In this document: piece after piece, positions 50,240-59,398 of the stretch
Position numbering within the stretch: position 1 is the stretch's first letter
Layout: the number at the start of each line of letters is the position of its first letter
Assembly: GCA_022703505.1 (NCBI GenBank)
Contig: JAKLDN010000006.1
Location: forward strand, 62,001-126,000
DNA: 64,000 nucleotides
Source: Spirochaetota bacterium
Lineage (GTDB): Bacteria; Spirochaetota; Spirochaetia; Treponematales; UBA12059
Reading direction: 5' to 3'
Made by a program: the position numbers and the translations under genes
The notes under the pieces: generated by a model
The model's input: only the letters and a program-made list of their open reading frames with translations
What the model was told of the DNA's origin: nothing
The model's database searches: none

Positions 50240-52429
50240 TCACTCCTCCCTCAAGAACAGAACGGAGCTCGATTGCTCCGCGGCCCTGCCGGTAGAGCCG
50301 GACCCGGCCCCGACGCTGGCAAGGTACGCGAAGTCCCGGACCCGGGCGGGGTCGATCTCCGCCGCTCGTTCGAAGATGGTCCGTGCCTGGGAGAAATCGG
50401 ACAAGGCGTTGTAGGCCAGGGACATGTTCACCAGGATCATCTGGGCCGAGGTGCTCCGGCCCTTGCCCTGGGTGTCCAAGGCGCGGACGGCGCCCTGCCA
50501 GGAAGCGAGCGCCCTGCGGTAGTCCTTCTGCAGGTATGCCAGGTTTCCCAGGTTGACCTGGGCGCTGGTGAAGGAGGCATCGATCCTCAGGGCCCGGGTG
50601 AACGCGGACTCGGCTTCCTTCGTCCGTCCGAACTTCGCGTAGGCGATGCCCAGGGAGTTCCACTCCCGGACGTCGTTGCCTTTGGCCGTCTGGGCCGCGA
50701 GTTCCGTGAGGGCGAAGTCGCCCAGCCGGATGAGCTCCGGGCGGAACGCGGCCGTCAGGTCCGAACGGGAACCGTACTGGAGGCCCAGGTCGGTCTCGCG
50801 CAGGCCGACCGGACGGTACACGGTCTGGGCCGCGGCGGTCGTGTAGAAACCCCGCTTGTCCGGATTGGTGTCATAGAGCTTCCATAACTCCGCGCCGCGG
50901 CGCCAGGCGTCCGCGAAGGGCTGCTTGCCGACCAGGGTGATCTCGACGGGTATCCAGAGCCGATCGCCCTGCACGATGGTCATGGAGCGATCGGGATGGA
51001 TCTCCCGGAAATCCCGGGCGGGTATTTTCGTGTTCACCGCCAGGTAGATATGCCCCGGCACCGTGATGAAGCCGGTCTCGTGTCCCATCGATTCCAGGAT
51101 GCTGGCGAAGAGCACGGTGAGGTCGTCGCAGTCCCCGGTTCCCCGCGCCAGGGTGGCCCGCGCCAGGCTTACGGAGTCGACCGATATCGCTCCCGCCTGG
51201 GCCCGCACGAAGGGCGAGCTGGGGTCCGCCTGATAGGTAAGCCCGAAGGACCCCAGGGACGAGTACACCTGGGCCGCGGCCTGCATCGCCTGGTTGAGCT
51301 GGGGAAGGGTTTCAGCTCTCAGGGAAGTGGCCACGAAGCTGCCGTAATTCCGGAGTGCCGAGTCCGCGGGGGTGATGAAGGCTCCCACCTTGCGGTCGTC
51401 GTCCCAGGTGATCGCGGTGCGATCGAGCAGCTCGTAGGACACGGGCAGGCGCTGTTCCACGGGTCGGCCGCGATACCGGTAGCGGACGATGACCTCCCCG
51501 GCCAGGGGTACGGTGCCTTCCGTGCGGAATACCTCCTGGTTGAAGGCCGCCAGGAGTCCGATCTCCGTACGGCCGCGCGGTGCCAGGGAGTTTAGGGTCG
51601 CGCTGGGGGTCGGGGCGTCCATGTAGCCGGGCTGGAAGAACGATACCTCGATATCCCGGAGTTCGGTGTTCTCCCCGTTCACGAGGGCGACCTGGGCGAA
51701 GGGGCGGGTGGAATAATAGCTCTGCATGGCCGCGAACGCCGGAGCGAGTTTCTGGGTCTCCAGGCGCAGGGCGCGGACGGCCGCCGCGGCCGCGTCCGGG
51801 TCCTGGCCGAAGCGCCAGGAGACCGCGAAGCCGAGGCCGAAGTACAGGCCGTCGAAATCGTCCAGGAGGCCGAGGCTTCGGGAATACCGGATCGCGGGTC
51901 GCAGGTCCACGGACAGGTTGTACGAAGGGACCAGCCCGATGCGGGCTCCGGCCTCGGCGAGGTATCCGAGCTCGCCGACCGTCGTGCCCGGGGAGAGGTT
52001 CGGGAAGGCGGTCTGGAAGATCCCGCCCCCCGCGTCGATCCCGATCTCGAAATTACGGGAGAACCGTGTGGAGTAGCCCAGGCCCAGGGCCCCCCACATC
52101 TGGCTGTGGTCGAATTGCGATCCTCCCGCGCTGCCGGCCTGGAGCACCGATAGGGTCCCCGCGCGGACGAAGGGCTGGACGGTCGACAGATTGGTCAGGG
52201 GCACGCGCAGCTCCGCTCCGATCTCCCGGAACGAGAATCCGGAAGGGAAGCCTCCGAAGGCCTGCAGATCCCGGTACATCGCCCCCACCGATACGGGGAA
52301 GCTGTACCGCTCGTTGAGTTCCGCCATGCTCTCCTGGGGAAATACGGGAAAGATCGTCCCGAGCGCCAGCACCGCGGCTATCGTGGAGCGCGCTCTCGGT
52401 CTTCCTTCTGCCCTGCGATATCCGATCAT
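50240..52429 (-). CDS. Outer-membrane barrel / transglutaminase-like / TPR protein
   Basis: A 729-residue exported protein. After a signal peptide (about 1-32, AAVLALGTIFPVFPQ) comes a barrel-like region of alternating strands (about 33-190: FVRAGTLSVLQ.. WGALGLGYSTRFSRNFEIGIDAGGGIF.. LYFGLGFAVSWRF). A beta-sandwich region follows, then a transglutaminase-like core with GTGDCDDLTVLFASILESMGHETGFITVPGHIYLAVNT (Cys, His; about 427-465). C-terminal TPRs complete it (EWNSLGIAYAKFGRTKEAESAFTRALRIDASFTSAQVNLGNLAYLQKDYRRALASWQGAV). I chose the ATG at 52429 because GGAGG lies 5 nt before it and the signal peptide begins there. It lies 14 nt after the LVIVD lipoprotein gene. Confidence 0.85.
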   Translation of the reverse strand: MIGYRRAEGRPRARSTIAAVLALGTIFPVFPQESMAELNERYSFPVSVGAMYRDLQAFGGFPSGFSFREIGAELRVPLTNLSTVQPFVRAGTLSVLQAGSAGGSQFDHSQMWGALGLGYSTRFSRNFEIGIDAGGGIFQTAFPNLSPGTTVGELGYLAEAGARIGLVPSYNLSVDLRPAIRYSRSLGLLDDFDGLYFGLGFAVSWRFGQDPDAAAAAVRALRLETQKLAPAFAAMQSYYSTRPFAQVALVNGENTELRDIEVSFFQPGYMDAPTPSATLNSLAPRGRTEIGLLAAFNQEVFRTEGTVPLAGEVIVRYRYRGRPVEQRLPVSYELLDRTAITWDDDRKVGAFITPADSALRNYGSFVATSLRAETLPQLNQAMQAAAQVYSSLGSFGLTYQADPSSPFVRAQAGAISVDSVSLARATLARGTGDCDDLTVLFASILESMGHETGFITVPGHIYLAVNTKIPARDFREIHPDRSMTIVQGDRLWIPVEITLVGKQPFADAWRRGAELWKLYDTNPDKRGFYTTAAAQTVYRPVGLRETDLGLQYGSRSDLTAAFRPELIRLGDFALTELAAQTAKGNDVREWNSLGIAYAKFGRTKEAESAFTRALRIDASFTSAQVNLGNLAYLQKDYRRALASWQGAVRALDTQGKGRSTSAQMILVNMSLAYNALSDFSQARTIFERAAEIDPARVRDFAYLASVGAGSGSTGRAAEQSSSVLFLREE

Positions 52430-52443
52430 GACCGCCTCCTGAT

Positions 52444-55302
52444 TCATGGCCTGAGACTCACGGTGTAGAGCTTGCTTCCGCCGTCCGCGGCATACAGATA
52501 GTCCCCGTAGATGGTCAAGGAACGAGGTTCGAAACCGGCCGCCTGGACGGTTCCGACCTGGAGCGGCGCAAGGGGGTTGCTGATCTCCCAGATTCCCAGC
52601 CCCGCGGCCCCGTAGGCTACGTAGGCGTAGCTTCCCCGGACCGCGAGATCGAAGGCGGGGACCGCGGAAGGCTGCCTCCACGCGTGGGCCGTTCCGCCGG
52701 CGCTCCAGGCACGGGGGTTGGAGGCCTCGTAGACCAGGAGCCCGCCCAGGGTGTCGGCGGCCAGGACGTAATCGCCGTAGACGGCCACGGCCGCGGTCTC
52801 GCCCGTGCTCCAGGGGGACCCGTACCCGGCCAGGGCGGAGGGGAACTCCGGGTCCTGGACGGAGACTGCACGGACCCCCGCGGCCTCGTTGGCCACGAAG
52901 GCGTAGGAGCCGGCCAGGGCTATGCGCCGGGCCTCCCGGTTGGCGCCGGGGGAGGGCTGGGTGGTGACGGCCGCCACGACGGTCAGGAAGCCCTGGGACG
53001 CCCGGGACAGATCCACGACGTTGAGCCAGGAGTTCGAGGTTCCCATCAGGGCGTAGTTCCCGAACAGGGCCACGGACCACGCGTTGCCTCCCTGGGTGCT
53101 GACGTACCAGGGAGGAAGGACCTGCGGGGCATGGGTCGGGGCTCCCGGCGTCTGGAGCGACCACTGCATCACCCCGCTCCGCTCGGCGGCGATGTAGGAA
53201 CGCTCCCCCGCGAAGGAGAAGTCATAGGGAGTGTAGCCCCCGGCGTCGGTGGCCACCCGGGCGGGTACCGCGGGGGCTTCCAGGCTGAATACGGACGAGG
53301 TCCAGTCCGCCGAGTATTCCGACACGTACAGTCTTCCCCCGAACGCGGCGAGCCGGGCGGCGGAACGCAGGCCGGTCTGGGTATTCACCAGGACGGCCGC
53401 GGACGGATCGTTGGCGCCGTAGATACGGAACGGATAATCCCGGCCCGTGGACACGAAGGAATATCCGTCTCCCACGGCCACGTGCTCGGTGGAGCCCGGG
53501 ACGTTCCGGGTGAAGGCGGTTCGCAGGGACGAGGGATTCGAGACATCCACCACCGAATACCCGTAGATGTTCATGGCCGCGAATACTCGGTTCCCGGACA
53601 CGGTCAATTCTCCGACGAGCACGGAGGACCCGCCCGGTTCAACCGCGGATAGCGCGGAGGGCGAGGCCGGGTTCGAGGTCTGCCAGGCCCGGACGAAGCT
53701 GCCCTGGGCGGCGTACAGGACCGTGCCGCTCGCCGTGAAGGCGACCGAACCCGCCCCGCTTATGGAGGAACTGTTGCGTGTGACCGTCGGGACGGCGTCG
53801 GTTCCCGTGACCGTATAGACGGCGGTCGCGCTGTTTCCGGCCACCGCCACGAGACGGGTTCCGGAACGGTTCTGCACCGTCACGTCGTAGGCCTGGCCCA
53901 GGAGGGCCGCGTCCCGAGCCTGAATGCGCACGGCCGGAGCCGACTTGTTCGTGACGTCGACCACGTAGAGCCCGCTGTTGAATCCCGCCACGAAGGCCAG
54001 GTTTCCCAGGACGGCCACGCTTTCGGGTTGAAGAACGAACCCCGAGGGATCCAGGTCCGCATAGCCCGCGATCGAGGGCATGCTCGGATTTCCTATGTCT
54101 ACGATGAACAGGGCGATCGCCCATGCCGTTCCGGTCCACCGGTAGCCCCCGAGATAGGCGTACGGTTCATCCTCGTCCAGTACGACGGATTGGACCTGGG
54201 TCAGCGCGAGGAATCCCGCCTGCGTAGGCAGTCCGGGGTTCCGTACGTCCAAGACCCGTAACCCTCCGTAAAAGTCCGCGATGTACAGGTACCCGTCCTT
54301 GTAGGCCGAGCTCTGGGAATTTTCCACCCCGTCGAAGACGGCCACCGGGGCGTCCTGGCGGGACGACACGGAGTCGGAGGCCGCCTCGATGTACTCGCTC
54401 ACGACCGTGCTTCGGGATGTCGGCTTGACGGCGTAGTAGTATCTCCGGCCCCCGGAGGCGCTGGCGTCGAAATACCCCGAGCCCACGACCGGCCCCGAGA
54501 CGTCCTCCCACGGGCCCGCCGGCGACGCGGACCGGAGCACGGTATAGGAGGGTATGGACTCGAAGGTCCGCCAGGAGAGGGCTATGCCGTCGTAGCGCTC
54601 GGTCGCCCGGGGCAGAAGATGCATCCGGGACAGGGGAACGGAGCGAACGACCTGGGAGTAGTTCACGCGGCCGCCCGGGCCGTCGGCGGCCAGGAGCAGG
54701 CTGTAGACGGAACCGTTGGCAAGCTGGTTCAAGGTGTGCGGTGAGGTGACGTCGTCGAAATAGGTGGAGATCCCCGGGTCCGGAGTCTTGCTGGAGGGTT
54801 CGACGTAGAGCCGGTACCGGGTCGCGCCCGGCACCGGGTCCCAGGTCAAGGTCACCGACCGGCTGTCCTCCTCCGACTGGAAGCTCGGGATGTCGTTCCC
54901 CGGGTATACCAGCGGAAGCCGGTATTCCGCCGCGTTTCCGTTCCAGTCCACGGCTTTCAGGAGGACGGTTATGTTCGTGCGCAGGTCGTTGGGCTCCTCG
55001 ATCACGAAGGCCCCGGAGGGCGATACGGTCGCGGACTTTTCGGCGGTGTACGAAAGTATCTCGTAGCTCAGGGACGATACCCGTCCGGAGCGGCCTCCGC
55101 CGGCCCCGTCCAGTACGACCCCCTCGATCCGGATGACCCTGGAATAGCTCGAATACTCTGAAGGCGTCGTCACGAGGATCGACGGGGATTCCGCATCCTT
55201 GGCGCTGAGCACGATGTCGTCCGTGATGGGATTCGGGCAGCCGGTCAGGATTACGACCAGGACGGCGGCAGCGAGGGTGAAAGGCCGCGAAGCTCGGGAC
55301 AT
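52444..55302 (-). CDS. Large LVIVD-repeat surface lipoprotein
   Basis: A 952-residue lipoprotein: signal MSRASRPFTLAAAVLVVILTGC with the lipobox Cys at about 22. Fibronectin type III-like domains (about 40-330: SRSVTLTWDPVPGATRYRLYVEPSS, GIALSWRTFESIPSYTVLRSA) precede a seven-bladed propeller-type series of LVIVD repeats (GGLRVLDVRNPGLPTQAGFLAL, IALFIVDIGNPSMPSIAGYADL, SGLYVVDVTNKSAP, YGYSVVDVSNPSSL, GIWEISNPLAPLQVGTV). It is probably anchored outside the cell and mediates binding. GGAGGAGG precedes the ATG. It is first of the two-gene operon with the barrel/transglutaminase protein. Confidence 0.9.
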   Translation of the reverse strand: MSRASRPFTLAAAVLVVILTGCPNPITDDIVLSAKDAESPSILVTTPSEYSSYSRVIRIEGVVLDGAGGGRSGRVSSLSYEILSYTAEKSATVSPSGAFVIEEPNDLRTNITVLLKAVDWNGNAAEYRLPLVYPGNDIPSFQSEEDSRSVTLTWDPVPGATRYRLYVEPSSKTPDPGISTYFDDVTSPHTLNQLANGSVYSLLLAADGPGGRVNYSQVVRSVPLSRMHLLPRATERYDGIALSWRTFESIPSYTVLRSASPAGPWEDVSGPVVGSGYFDASASGGRRYYYAVKPTSRSTVVSEYIEAASDSVSSRQDAPVAVFDGVENSQSSAYKDGYLYIADFYGGLRVLDVRNPGLPTQAGFLALTQVQSVVLDEDEPYAYLGGYRWTGTAWAIALFIVDIGNPSMPSIAGYADLDPSGFVLQPESVAVLGNLAFVAGFNSGLYVVDVTNKSAPAVRIQARDAALLGQAYDVTVQNRSGTRLVAVAGNSATAVYTVTGTDAVPTVTRNSSSISGAGSVAFTASGTVLYAAQGSFVRAWQTSNPASPSALSAVEPGGSSVLVGELTVSGNRVFAAMNIYGYSVVDVSNPSSLRTAFTRNVPGSTEHVAVGDGYSFVSTGRDYPFRIYGANDPSAAVLVNTQTGLRSAARLAAFGGRLYVSEYSADWTSSVFSLEAPAVPARVATDAGGYTPYDFSFAGERSYIAAERSGVMQWSLQTPGAPTHAPQVLPPWYVSTQGGNAWSVALFGNYALMGTSNSWLNVVDLSRASQGFLTVVAAVTTQPSPGANREARRIALAGSYAFVANEAAGVRAVSVQDPEFPSALAGYGSPWSTGETAAVAVYGDYVLAADTLGGLLVYEASNPRAWSAGGTAHAWRQPSAVPAFDLAVRGSYAYVAYGAAGLGIWEISNPLAPLQVGTVQAAGFEPRSLTIYGDYLYAADGGSKLYTVSLRP

Positions 55303-55337
55303 GTCCCACCTCCTCCGGGAGAAGAGCAGATGGAGCT

Positions 55338-55366
55338 ATTATATTACTTTTTTTGTCATTTATAAA
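55338..55366 (-). promoter_or_regulatory. Promoter of the LVIVD lipoprotein operon
   Basis: A perfect TATAAT (55338-55343) with TTTATA (55361-55366) at 17 nt, in an AT-rich stretch; a 35-nt leader carries GGAGGAGG. Confidence 0.65.
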
Positions 55367-55429
55367 GGACGCAAGGAAAATTATCGGAGCGAAAGAAATC
55401 CGGACACGTCCGCCCGGCCGTGTCGAACC

Positions 55430-55482
55430 GTGACACCTCCCCGAAAAAGCAGTATCCTTAAAAAGCCAACAACGGAGGTGAT
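55430..55482 (+). promoter_or_regulatory. Osmolyte transporter promoter and strong ribosome site
   Basis: GTGACA (55430-55435), a 17-nt spacer and TATCCT (55453-55458). GGAGGTGAT (55474-55482) is a full complement of the 16S rRNA 3' end, 4 nt before the ATG. Confidence 0.65.
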
Positions 55483-55486
55483 CTCC

Positions 55487-56422
55487 ATGAACCGGAAAAA
55501 GTATCCTATTCTGCTGTCCGTCCTGCTTGCCGCCCTGGTCGTCCTTTCCGCCTGCAGTCCCAAGCCCCCCGTCACCCCGGTCACCGTAGCCACCATGGTG
55601 GACTCCGAAGGGGCCATCCTGGGCAAGGGGATGATCCTGCTTATGGAAGCCAAGGGCATCCCGGTGACCGACAAGGTCGGGTTCGGGACCCCGGACATCC
55701 TGCGCAAGGCCCTGGTGGCCGGAGAGGTGGACCTGGTGGTGGACTACACGGGCTCGGGGCAGTACTACCACGAGGACCTGGACACGACGGTCTTCAACGA
55801 TCCGGTCAAGGGCTACGAGTTGATCCGGGATACGGACAGGAAGCGGCACGACCTGGTCTGGCTGGCCCCCGCCAAGGCGAACAACACGGAGGCCCTGGCA
55901 GTGCTACGGAGTTTCGGCCAGGAGAACGGCCTGCGGTCGATGAAGGATCTGGCCGCCTACGTGAACGCGGGTAAACCGGTCAAGCTGATCTGCGCGGTCG
56001 GGTTCGCGGAGAATCCCCTGGGCCTGCCCGGGTTCGAGAAGGCCTACGGCTTCAAGCTCCGGAAGGACCAGCTGATCCTCCTGGAAAGCGGGAACACCGC
56101 CCAGATGCTGAAGGCCCTGGTGGACGGCACGGACGGGGTGAACGTCTCCCTGGTGTACGGGACCGACGGCGCCCTGGACAAGATGAACGTCCTGGTGCTG
56201 GAGGATCCGGCGAACGTGCCCCCCGTGTACCTCCCGACCCCCATTTTGCGGGGAGCGGTCCTTGAAAAGCATCCGGCCCTGAAGGACCTGTTCACGGCCT
56301 TCTTCGAGTCCCTGGACCTGGTCACCCTCCAGCGCCTGAACGCCCGGGTGGCCTTCGACGGGGAGGATCCCAAGGAAGTGGCGCGGTCCTACCTCAAGGA
56401 ACGCGGCCTCCTGAAGAACTGA
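55487..56422 (+). CDS. osmF: Glycine betaine/choline-type substrate-binding lipoprotein (OsmF/YehZ-like)
   Basis: A 311-residue lipoprotein: MNRKKYPILLSVLLAALVVLSAC with the lipobox Cys at 23. The mature part is the QAT-type (OpuAC/ProX-like) fold: VATMVDSEGAILGKGMILLMEAKGIPVTDKVGFGTPDILRKALVAGEVDLVVDYTGSGQYYHE, where the YTG and Tyr residues belong to the quaternary-amine cage. TAQMLKALVDGTDGVNVSLVYGTDG and KEVARSYLKERGLL follow. It would capture betaine, choline or a related osmolyte. The gene order after it (permease, ATPase, permease) matches E. coli yehZYXW, in which the osmF product is the binding protein. Confidence 0.9.
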   Translation: MNRKKYPILLSVLLAALVVLSACSPKPPVTPVTVATMVDSEGAILGKGMILLMEAKGIPVTDKVGFGTPDILRKALVAGEVDLVVDYTGSGQYYHEDLDTTVFNDPVKGYELIRDTDRKRHDLVWLAPAKANNTEALAVLRSFGQENGLRSMKDLAAYVNAGKPVKLICAVGFAENPLGLPGFEKAYGFKLRKDQLILLESGNTAQMLKALVDGTDGVNVSLVYGTDGALDKMNVLVLEDPANVPPVYLPTPILRGAVLEKHPALKDLFTAFFESLDLVTLQRLNARVAFDGEDPKEVARSYLKERGLLKN

Positions 56423-56447
56423 CGGCCCCCGGACGGATCCGCACGGC

Positions 56448-57614
56448 ATGACCGTCGACTGGATAGCCCTGGCGGGGGCCGGGGCGGGACTGGTGTCCGC
56501 CGCCGCCCTCCCCTTCCTCAGCCTGCGCCCCAACCGGATCCTGGCCGGGGTTCCCCAGTACGCGATGGAGGTTCTGGGTGCCGGGTCGGTCCTGATCTTC
56601 ACTGCGGCGGCAGCCGCCGCGGTCCTCGCGGCCCTCCGAAGACGACACTCCGGGCTCGACGCCGCGGGAACCCTGGTGTCCGGCGCGGGCCTGGCCTCCC
56701 TTCTGCCCTTGGCGGGAGCCGCCGCGGACCGCCTGGCGGGGGATTCCGCGGTCGCCCGGGTATCCGCGGGCCCCGGACTCTGGCTGGCGGCCGCGGGTCT
56801 TGGAGCAGCCCTCTTTTCCTTCTCCCGCAGGCTTCCCTCCCGGTCGGCGCTGCGTCTGGCCGCGGCGCTCGCGATACCCGCGGCCGCGGCGGCCGCGGGC
56901 CTTGCCGGCCTCCTGGACGATCTCTCCCTGGTCCGGGAACTCCTTTCCCGCCGGGACACCTTCACCGCCGAGCTTGTCCGGCACCTGGCCCTGGCCGGAG
57001 GATCCGCGGCCCTGGGCGCGGCGGTCGGCATCCCCTTGGGCTTGGCCATGCACCGCCGCCCCCGATGGCGGGGGCTCATCTCCGTGGCGGTCAGCGGGGC
57101 CCAGGTCATCCCCACCCTTTCCCTCCTGGGCCTGCTGATCGTGCCGATGGCCGCCCTGGGCGCGGCGGTGCCCTACCTGGGCCGGATCGGCGTGCGGGGA
57201 GTGGGATGGGCGCCCGCCTTCGTCGTCCTCTTCCTGTACGCCCTCCTGCCCATCGCGGGCAATACCTTCGCGGCCCTGGGGGCCGTCGCGCCGGAAGCCC
57301 TGGACGCGGCCCGGGGCATGGGGATGAGCCGTCGCCAGGCCTTCCTGCGGGTCCAGGCGCCCCTGGCCCTCCCGGTCATCCTGGCGGGGGTCCGCACCGC
57401 CTTCACGGCCAATATGGGAAACGCGATCCTGGCCGCCCTGGTGGGCGGGGGGGGCCTCGGGACCCTGGTCTTCCTGGGGCTGGCCCAGGCGGCCCCGGAC
57501 CTGATCCTCCTGGGCGCCCTGTCCACATCGACCCTGGCCCTGGCGGCGGACCGGGCCCTGGCCCTGGCCTTCCGGCTTGCGGTATCCCGGGGCCTGCGAT
57601 CGGAGGCTCCGTGA
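56448..57614 (+). CDS. yehY: ABC transporter permease (YehY-like)
   Basis: A 388-residue membrane protein. The N-terminal half has extra helices (LAGAGAGLVSAAALPFL, AGSVLIFTAAAAAAVLAAL), as in YehY. The C-terminal BPD-transport permease domain shows LIVPMAALGAAVPYLGR and the ATPase-contact EAA loop APEALDAARGMGMSRRQAFLRVQAPLALPVILAGVRTAFTANMGNAILAALVGGGGLG. It starts 26 nt after osmF, and its stop overlaps the ATPase GTG start. Length and order fit YehY (385 aa in E. coli). Confidence 0.88.
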   Translation: MTVDWIALAGAGAGLVSAAALPFLSLRPNRILAGVPQYAMEVLGAGSVLIFTAAAAAAVLAALRRRHSGLDAAGTLVSGAGLASLLPLAGAAADRLAGDSAVARVSAGPGLWLAAAGLGAALFSFSRRLPSRSALRLAAALAIPAAAAAAGLAGLLDDLSLVRELLSRRDTFTAELVRHLALAGGSAALGAAVGIPLGLAMHRRPRWRGLISVAVSGAQVIPTLSLLGLLIVPMAALGAAVPYLGRIGVRGVGWAPAFVVLFLYALLPIAGNTFAALGAVAPEALDAARGMGMSRRQAFLRVQAPLALPVILAGVRTAFTANMGNAILAALVGGGGLGTLVFLGLAQAAPDLILLGALSTSTLALAADRALALAFRLAVSRGLRSEAP

Positions 57615-58558
57615 TCCGGTTCCGGAATATCGTAAAATCCTACGGATCCGCCCGGGCCGTGGACGGGGCGGACCTCGAGATCGCCCCGGGGGAGCTCTGC
57701 GTCCTCATCGGACCTTCGGGCTGCGGCAAATCCACCCTCCTCCGGACCGCGAACCGGATGGTGGAACCCGACTCCGGCGAGGTGTTCGTGGACGGCCGGC
57801 CCGTACGGGAACATCCGCCCGAGGAACTGCGCAGGGGGATCGGCTACGTCATCCAGTCGGTGGGCTTGTTTCCCCACATGACCGTGGGGGACAACGTGGC
57901 CGTGGTGCCCCGCCTCCTGGGCATAGACAAGGGCGAGATCGCCGGCCGGGTCGACCGGATGCTCGAGCTGGTGGGCCTTTCTCCCGAGTGGTCCAGCCGC
58001 TGGCCCCGGGAACTGTCCGGCGGGGAGGCCCAGCGGGTCGGGGTGGCCCGGGCCCTGGCCGCGGATCCACCCATCCTGCTCATGGACGAGCCCTTCGGTT
58101 CCGTGGACCCCCTGACCCGGGTCCGGCTCCAGCGGGAGTTCCTGGCCATCCAGCGCCGGCTCCACAAGACCGTGCTCTTCGTGACCCACGATGTCGAGGA
58201 GGCCATCCGCCTGGCGGACCGCATCGCCGTCATGCGTTCGGGACGGATCCTCCGGCATGCCACCCCCGAGGAGTTCGTCGCAACCGACGCGGAAGACTTC
58301 GTGGGAGAATTCCTGGGCCTGGAGTACGGGGTGGAGATCCTATCGCGCCGTCGCGTCCGGGAAGTCCTGCGGCCCGCTGCGGAGATCGGCTCCGATCCCG
58401 GCGCGCCGTCCATCCGCGCCGAGGCGAGCCTCAAGGAGGCCCTGGGACTCATGGCCGCCCGGAGGGTCGAATGCCTTTCCGTCACCGACGGGGAAGGCCG
58501 CCGGGCCGGGAGCCTCCGCATGGAGGATGTCCTGGGGACCTGGAAGGCCTGCCCGTGA
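57611..58558 (+). CDS. yehX: ABC transporter ATPase (YehX/OpuCA-like)
   Basis: A 315-residue ATPase. Walker A is GPSGCGKST (about 34-42), the Q-loop YVIQSVGLFPHMTV, the signature LSGGEAQRVGVARAL (about 135-149), Walker B ILLMDEPFG and the switch His in VTHDVEEA. The C-terminal extension (about 235-315) includes a single partial CBS-like domain (EASLKEALGLMAARRVECLSVTDGEGR), similar to osmosensing CBS modules of OpuA/OpuC ATPases. The GTG start overlaps the upstream stop (GTGA), and its end overlaps the next gene in the same way. Confidence 0.93.
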   Translation: MIRFRNIVKSYGSARAVDGADLEIAPGELCVLIGPSGCGKSTLLRTANRMVEPDSGEVFVDGRPVREHPPEELRRGIGYVIQSVGLFPHMTVGDNVAVVPRLLGIDKGEIAGRVDRMLELVGLSPEWSSRWPRELSGGEAQRVGVARALAADPPILLMDEPFGSVDPLTRVRLQREFLAIQRRLHKTVLFVTHDVEEAIRLADRIAVMRSGRILRHATPEEFVATDAEDFVGEFLGLEYGVEILSRRRVREVLRPAAEIGSDPGAPSIRAEASLKEALGLMAARRVECLSVTDGEGRRAGSLRMEDVLGTWKACP

Positions 58559-59355
58559 ACGATGCCTCCGGAAATCCCGCGGCCGCCCAGGCCGACTCCC
58601 GGCGCCTCCGGGCTCCGGGCTGGGTCTTTCCGGCCCTGCTCCTGGCCGTCCTGATCCTCTCGGTCCTCCGTTTCGACCTAATCGAGTCCCTCCTGGGAAT
58701 CCGAGCCCGGGGACTATTGGTTTCCCGGATCCCCCTCTGGGAACTGGCCCTCCAGCACCTGGGCCTGGTGGCCGCCTCCAGCGCCGCGGCGGTGCCGATA
58801 GCCCTGGGCCTGGGGATCGCTGCGGTCCGGTTTTCGGAATCCGGTCTCCGGGCCCTGCTGGTCGCGGCGGGCTCCGCGGCTCAGACCTTTCCGTCCGCGG
58901 CCGTCCTGGCCCTGTCGGTCCCCCTGGCGGGCTTCGGCTTCGCCCCGACCTTCCTGGCCCTGAGTCTGTACGGGATGCTGCCGGTCCTGCACAATACGAT
59001 CGCGGGATTGGAAGGCGTCCCGGAGGCGGCGGTGGACGCCGCCCGGGGCATGGGCATGCGGCCCCGCCAGGTCCTGATCCGGGTCCAACTCCCCCTGGCC
59101 CTTCCCGTGATCCTGGCGGGGGTGCGCACCAGCGTGGTGATCAACACGGCGGCGGCCACCCTGGGGGCCGCCATGGGTGCCGGGGGCCTGGGGCTCCCCA
59201 TCATCAGCGGGATCCGGAGCTTCGATCCCGCCCTCATCCTGCGGGGAGCCGTACCCTCCGCCCTGCTGGCCCTGTTCGCGGACGCGTCCCTCCGCCGCCT
59301 GGAAGACCGGGCGCGGCGGGCCGCGGGAGGGAAACCGGACGGTCGGGGAGCCTGA
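58555..59355 (+). CDS. yehW: ABC transporter permease (YehW-like)
   Basis: A 266-residue permease with about six membrane helices. The N-terminal helix is PGWVFPALLLAVLILSVL, and the EAA loop is VPEAAVDAARGMGMRPRQVLIRVQLPLALPVILAGVRTSVVINTAAATLGAAMGAGGLG. It is similar to, but shorter than, the yehY product, together making a heterodimeric channel. GTG start overlaps the ATPase stop. It ends 44 nt before the convergent peptidase gene. With osmF the unit is a complete importer for a quaternary amine or related solute. Confidence 0.9.
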   Translation: MNDASGNPAAAQADSRRLRAPGWVFPALLLAVLILSVLRFDLIESLLGIRARGLLVSRIPLWELALQHLGLVAASSAAAVPIALGLGIAAVRFSESGLRALLVAAGSAAQTFPSAAVLALSVPLAGFGFAPTFLALSLYGMLPVLHNTIAGLEGVPEAAVDAARGMGMRPRQVLIRVQLPLALPVILAGVRTSVVINTAAATLGAAMGAGGLGLPIISGIRSFDPALILRGAVPSALLALFADASLRRLEDRARRAAGGKPDGRGA

Positions 59356-59398
59356 GCCGGGCCCTGGCGGAGAATCCCGAACCCCGCGCGCGATCTGC

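Noticed and set aside
52430-53164. N-terminal extension of the barrel/transglutaminase gene
   Set aside because: It is the lipoprotein gene read in another frame. A signal peptide with GGAGG upstream begins at 52429.
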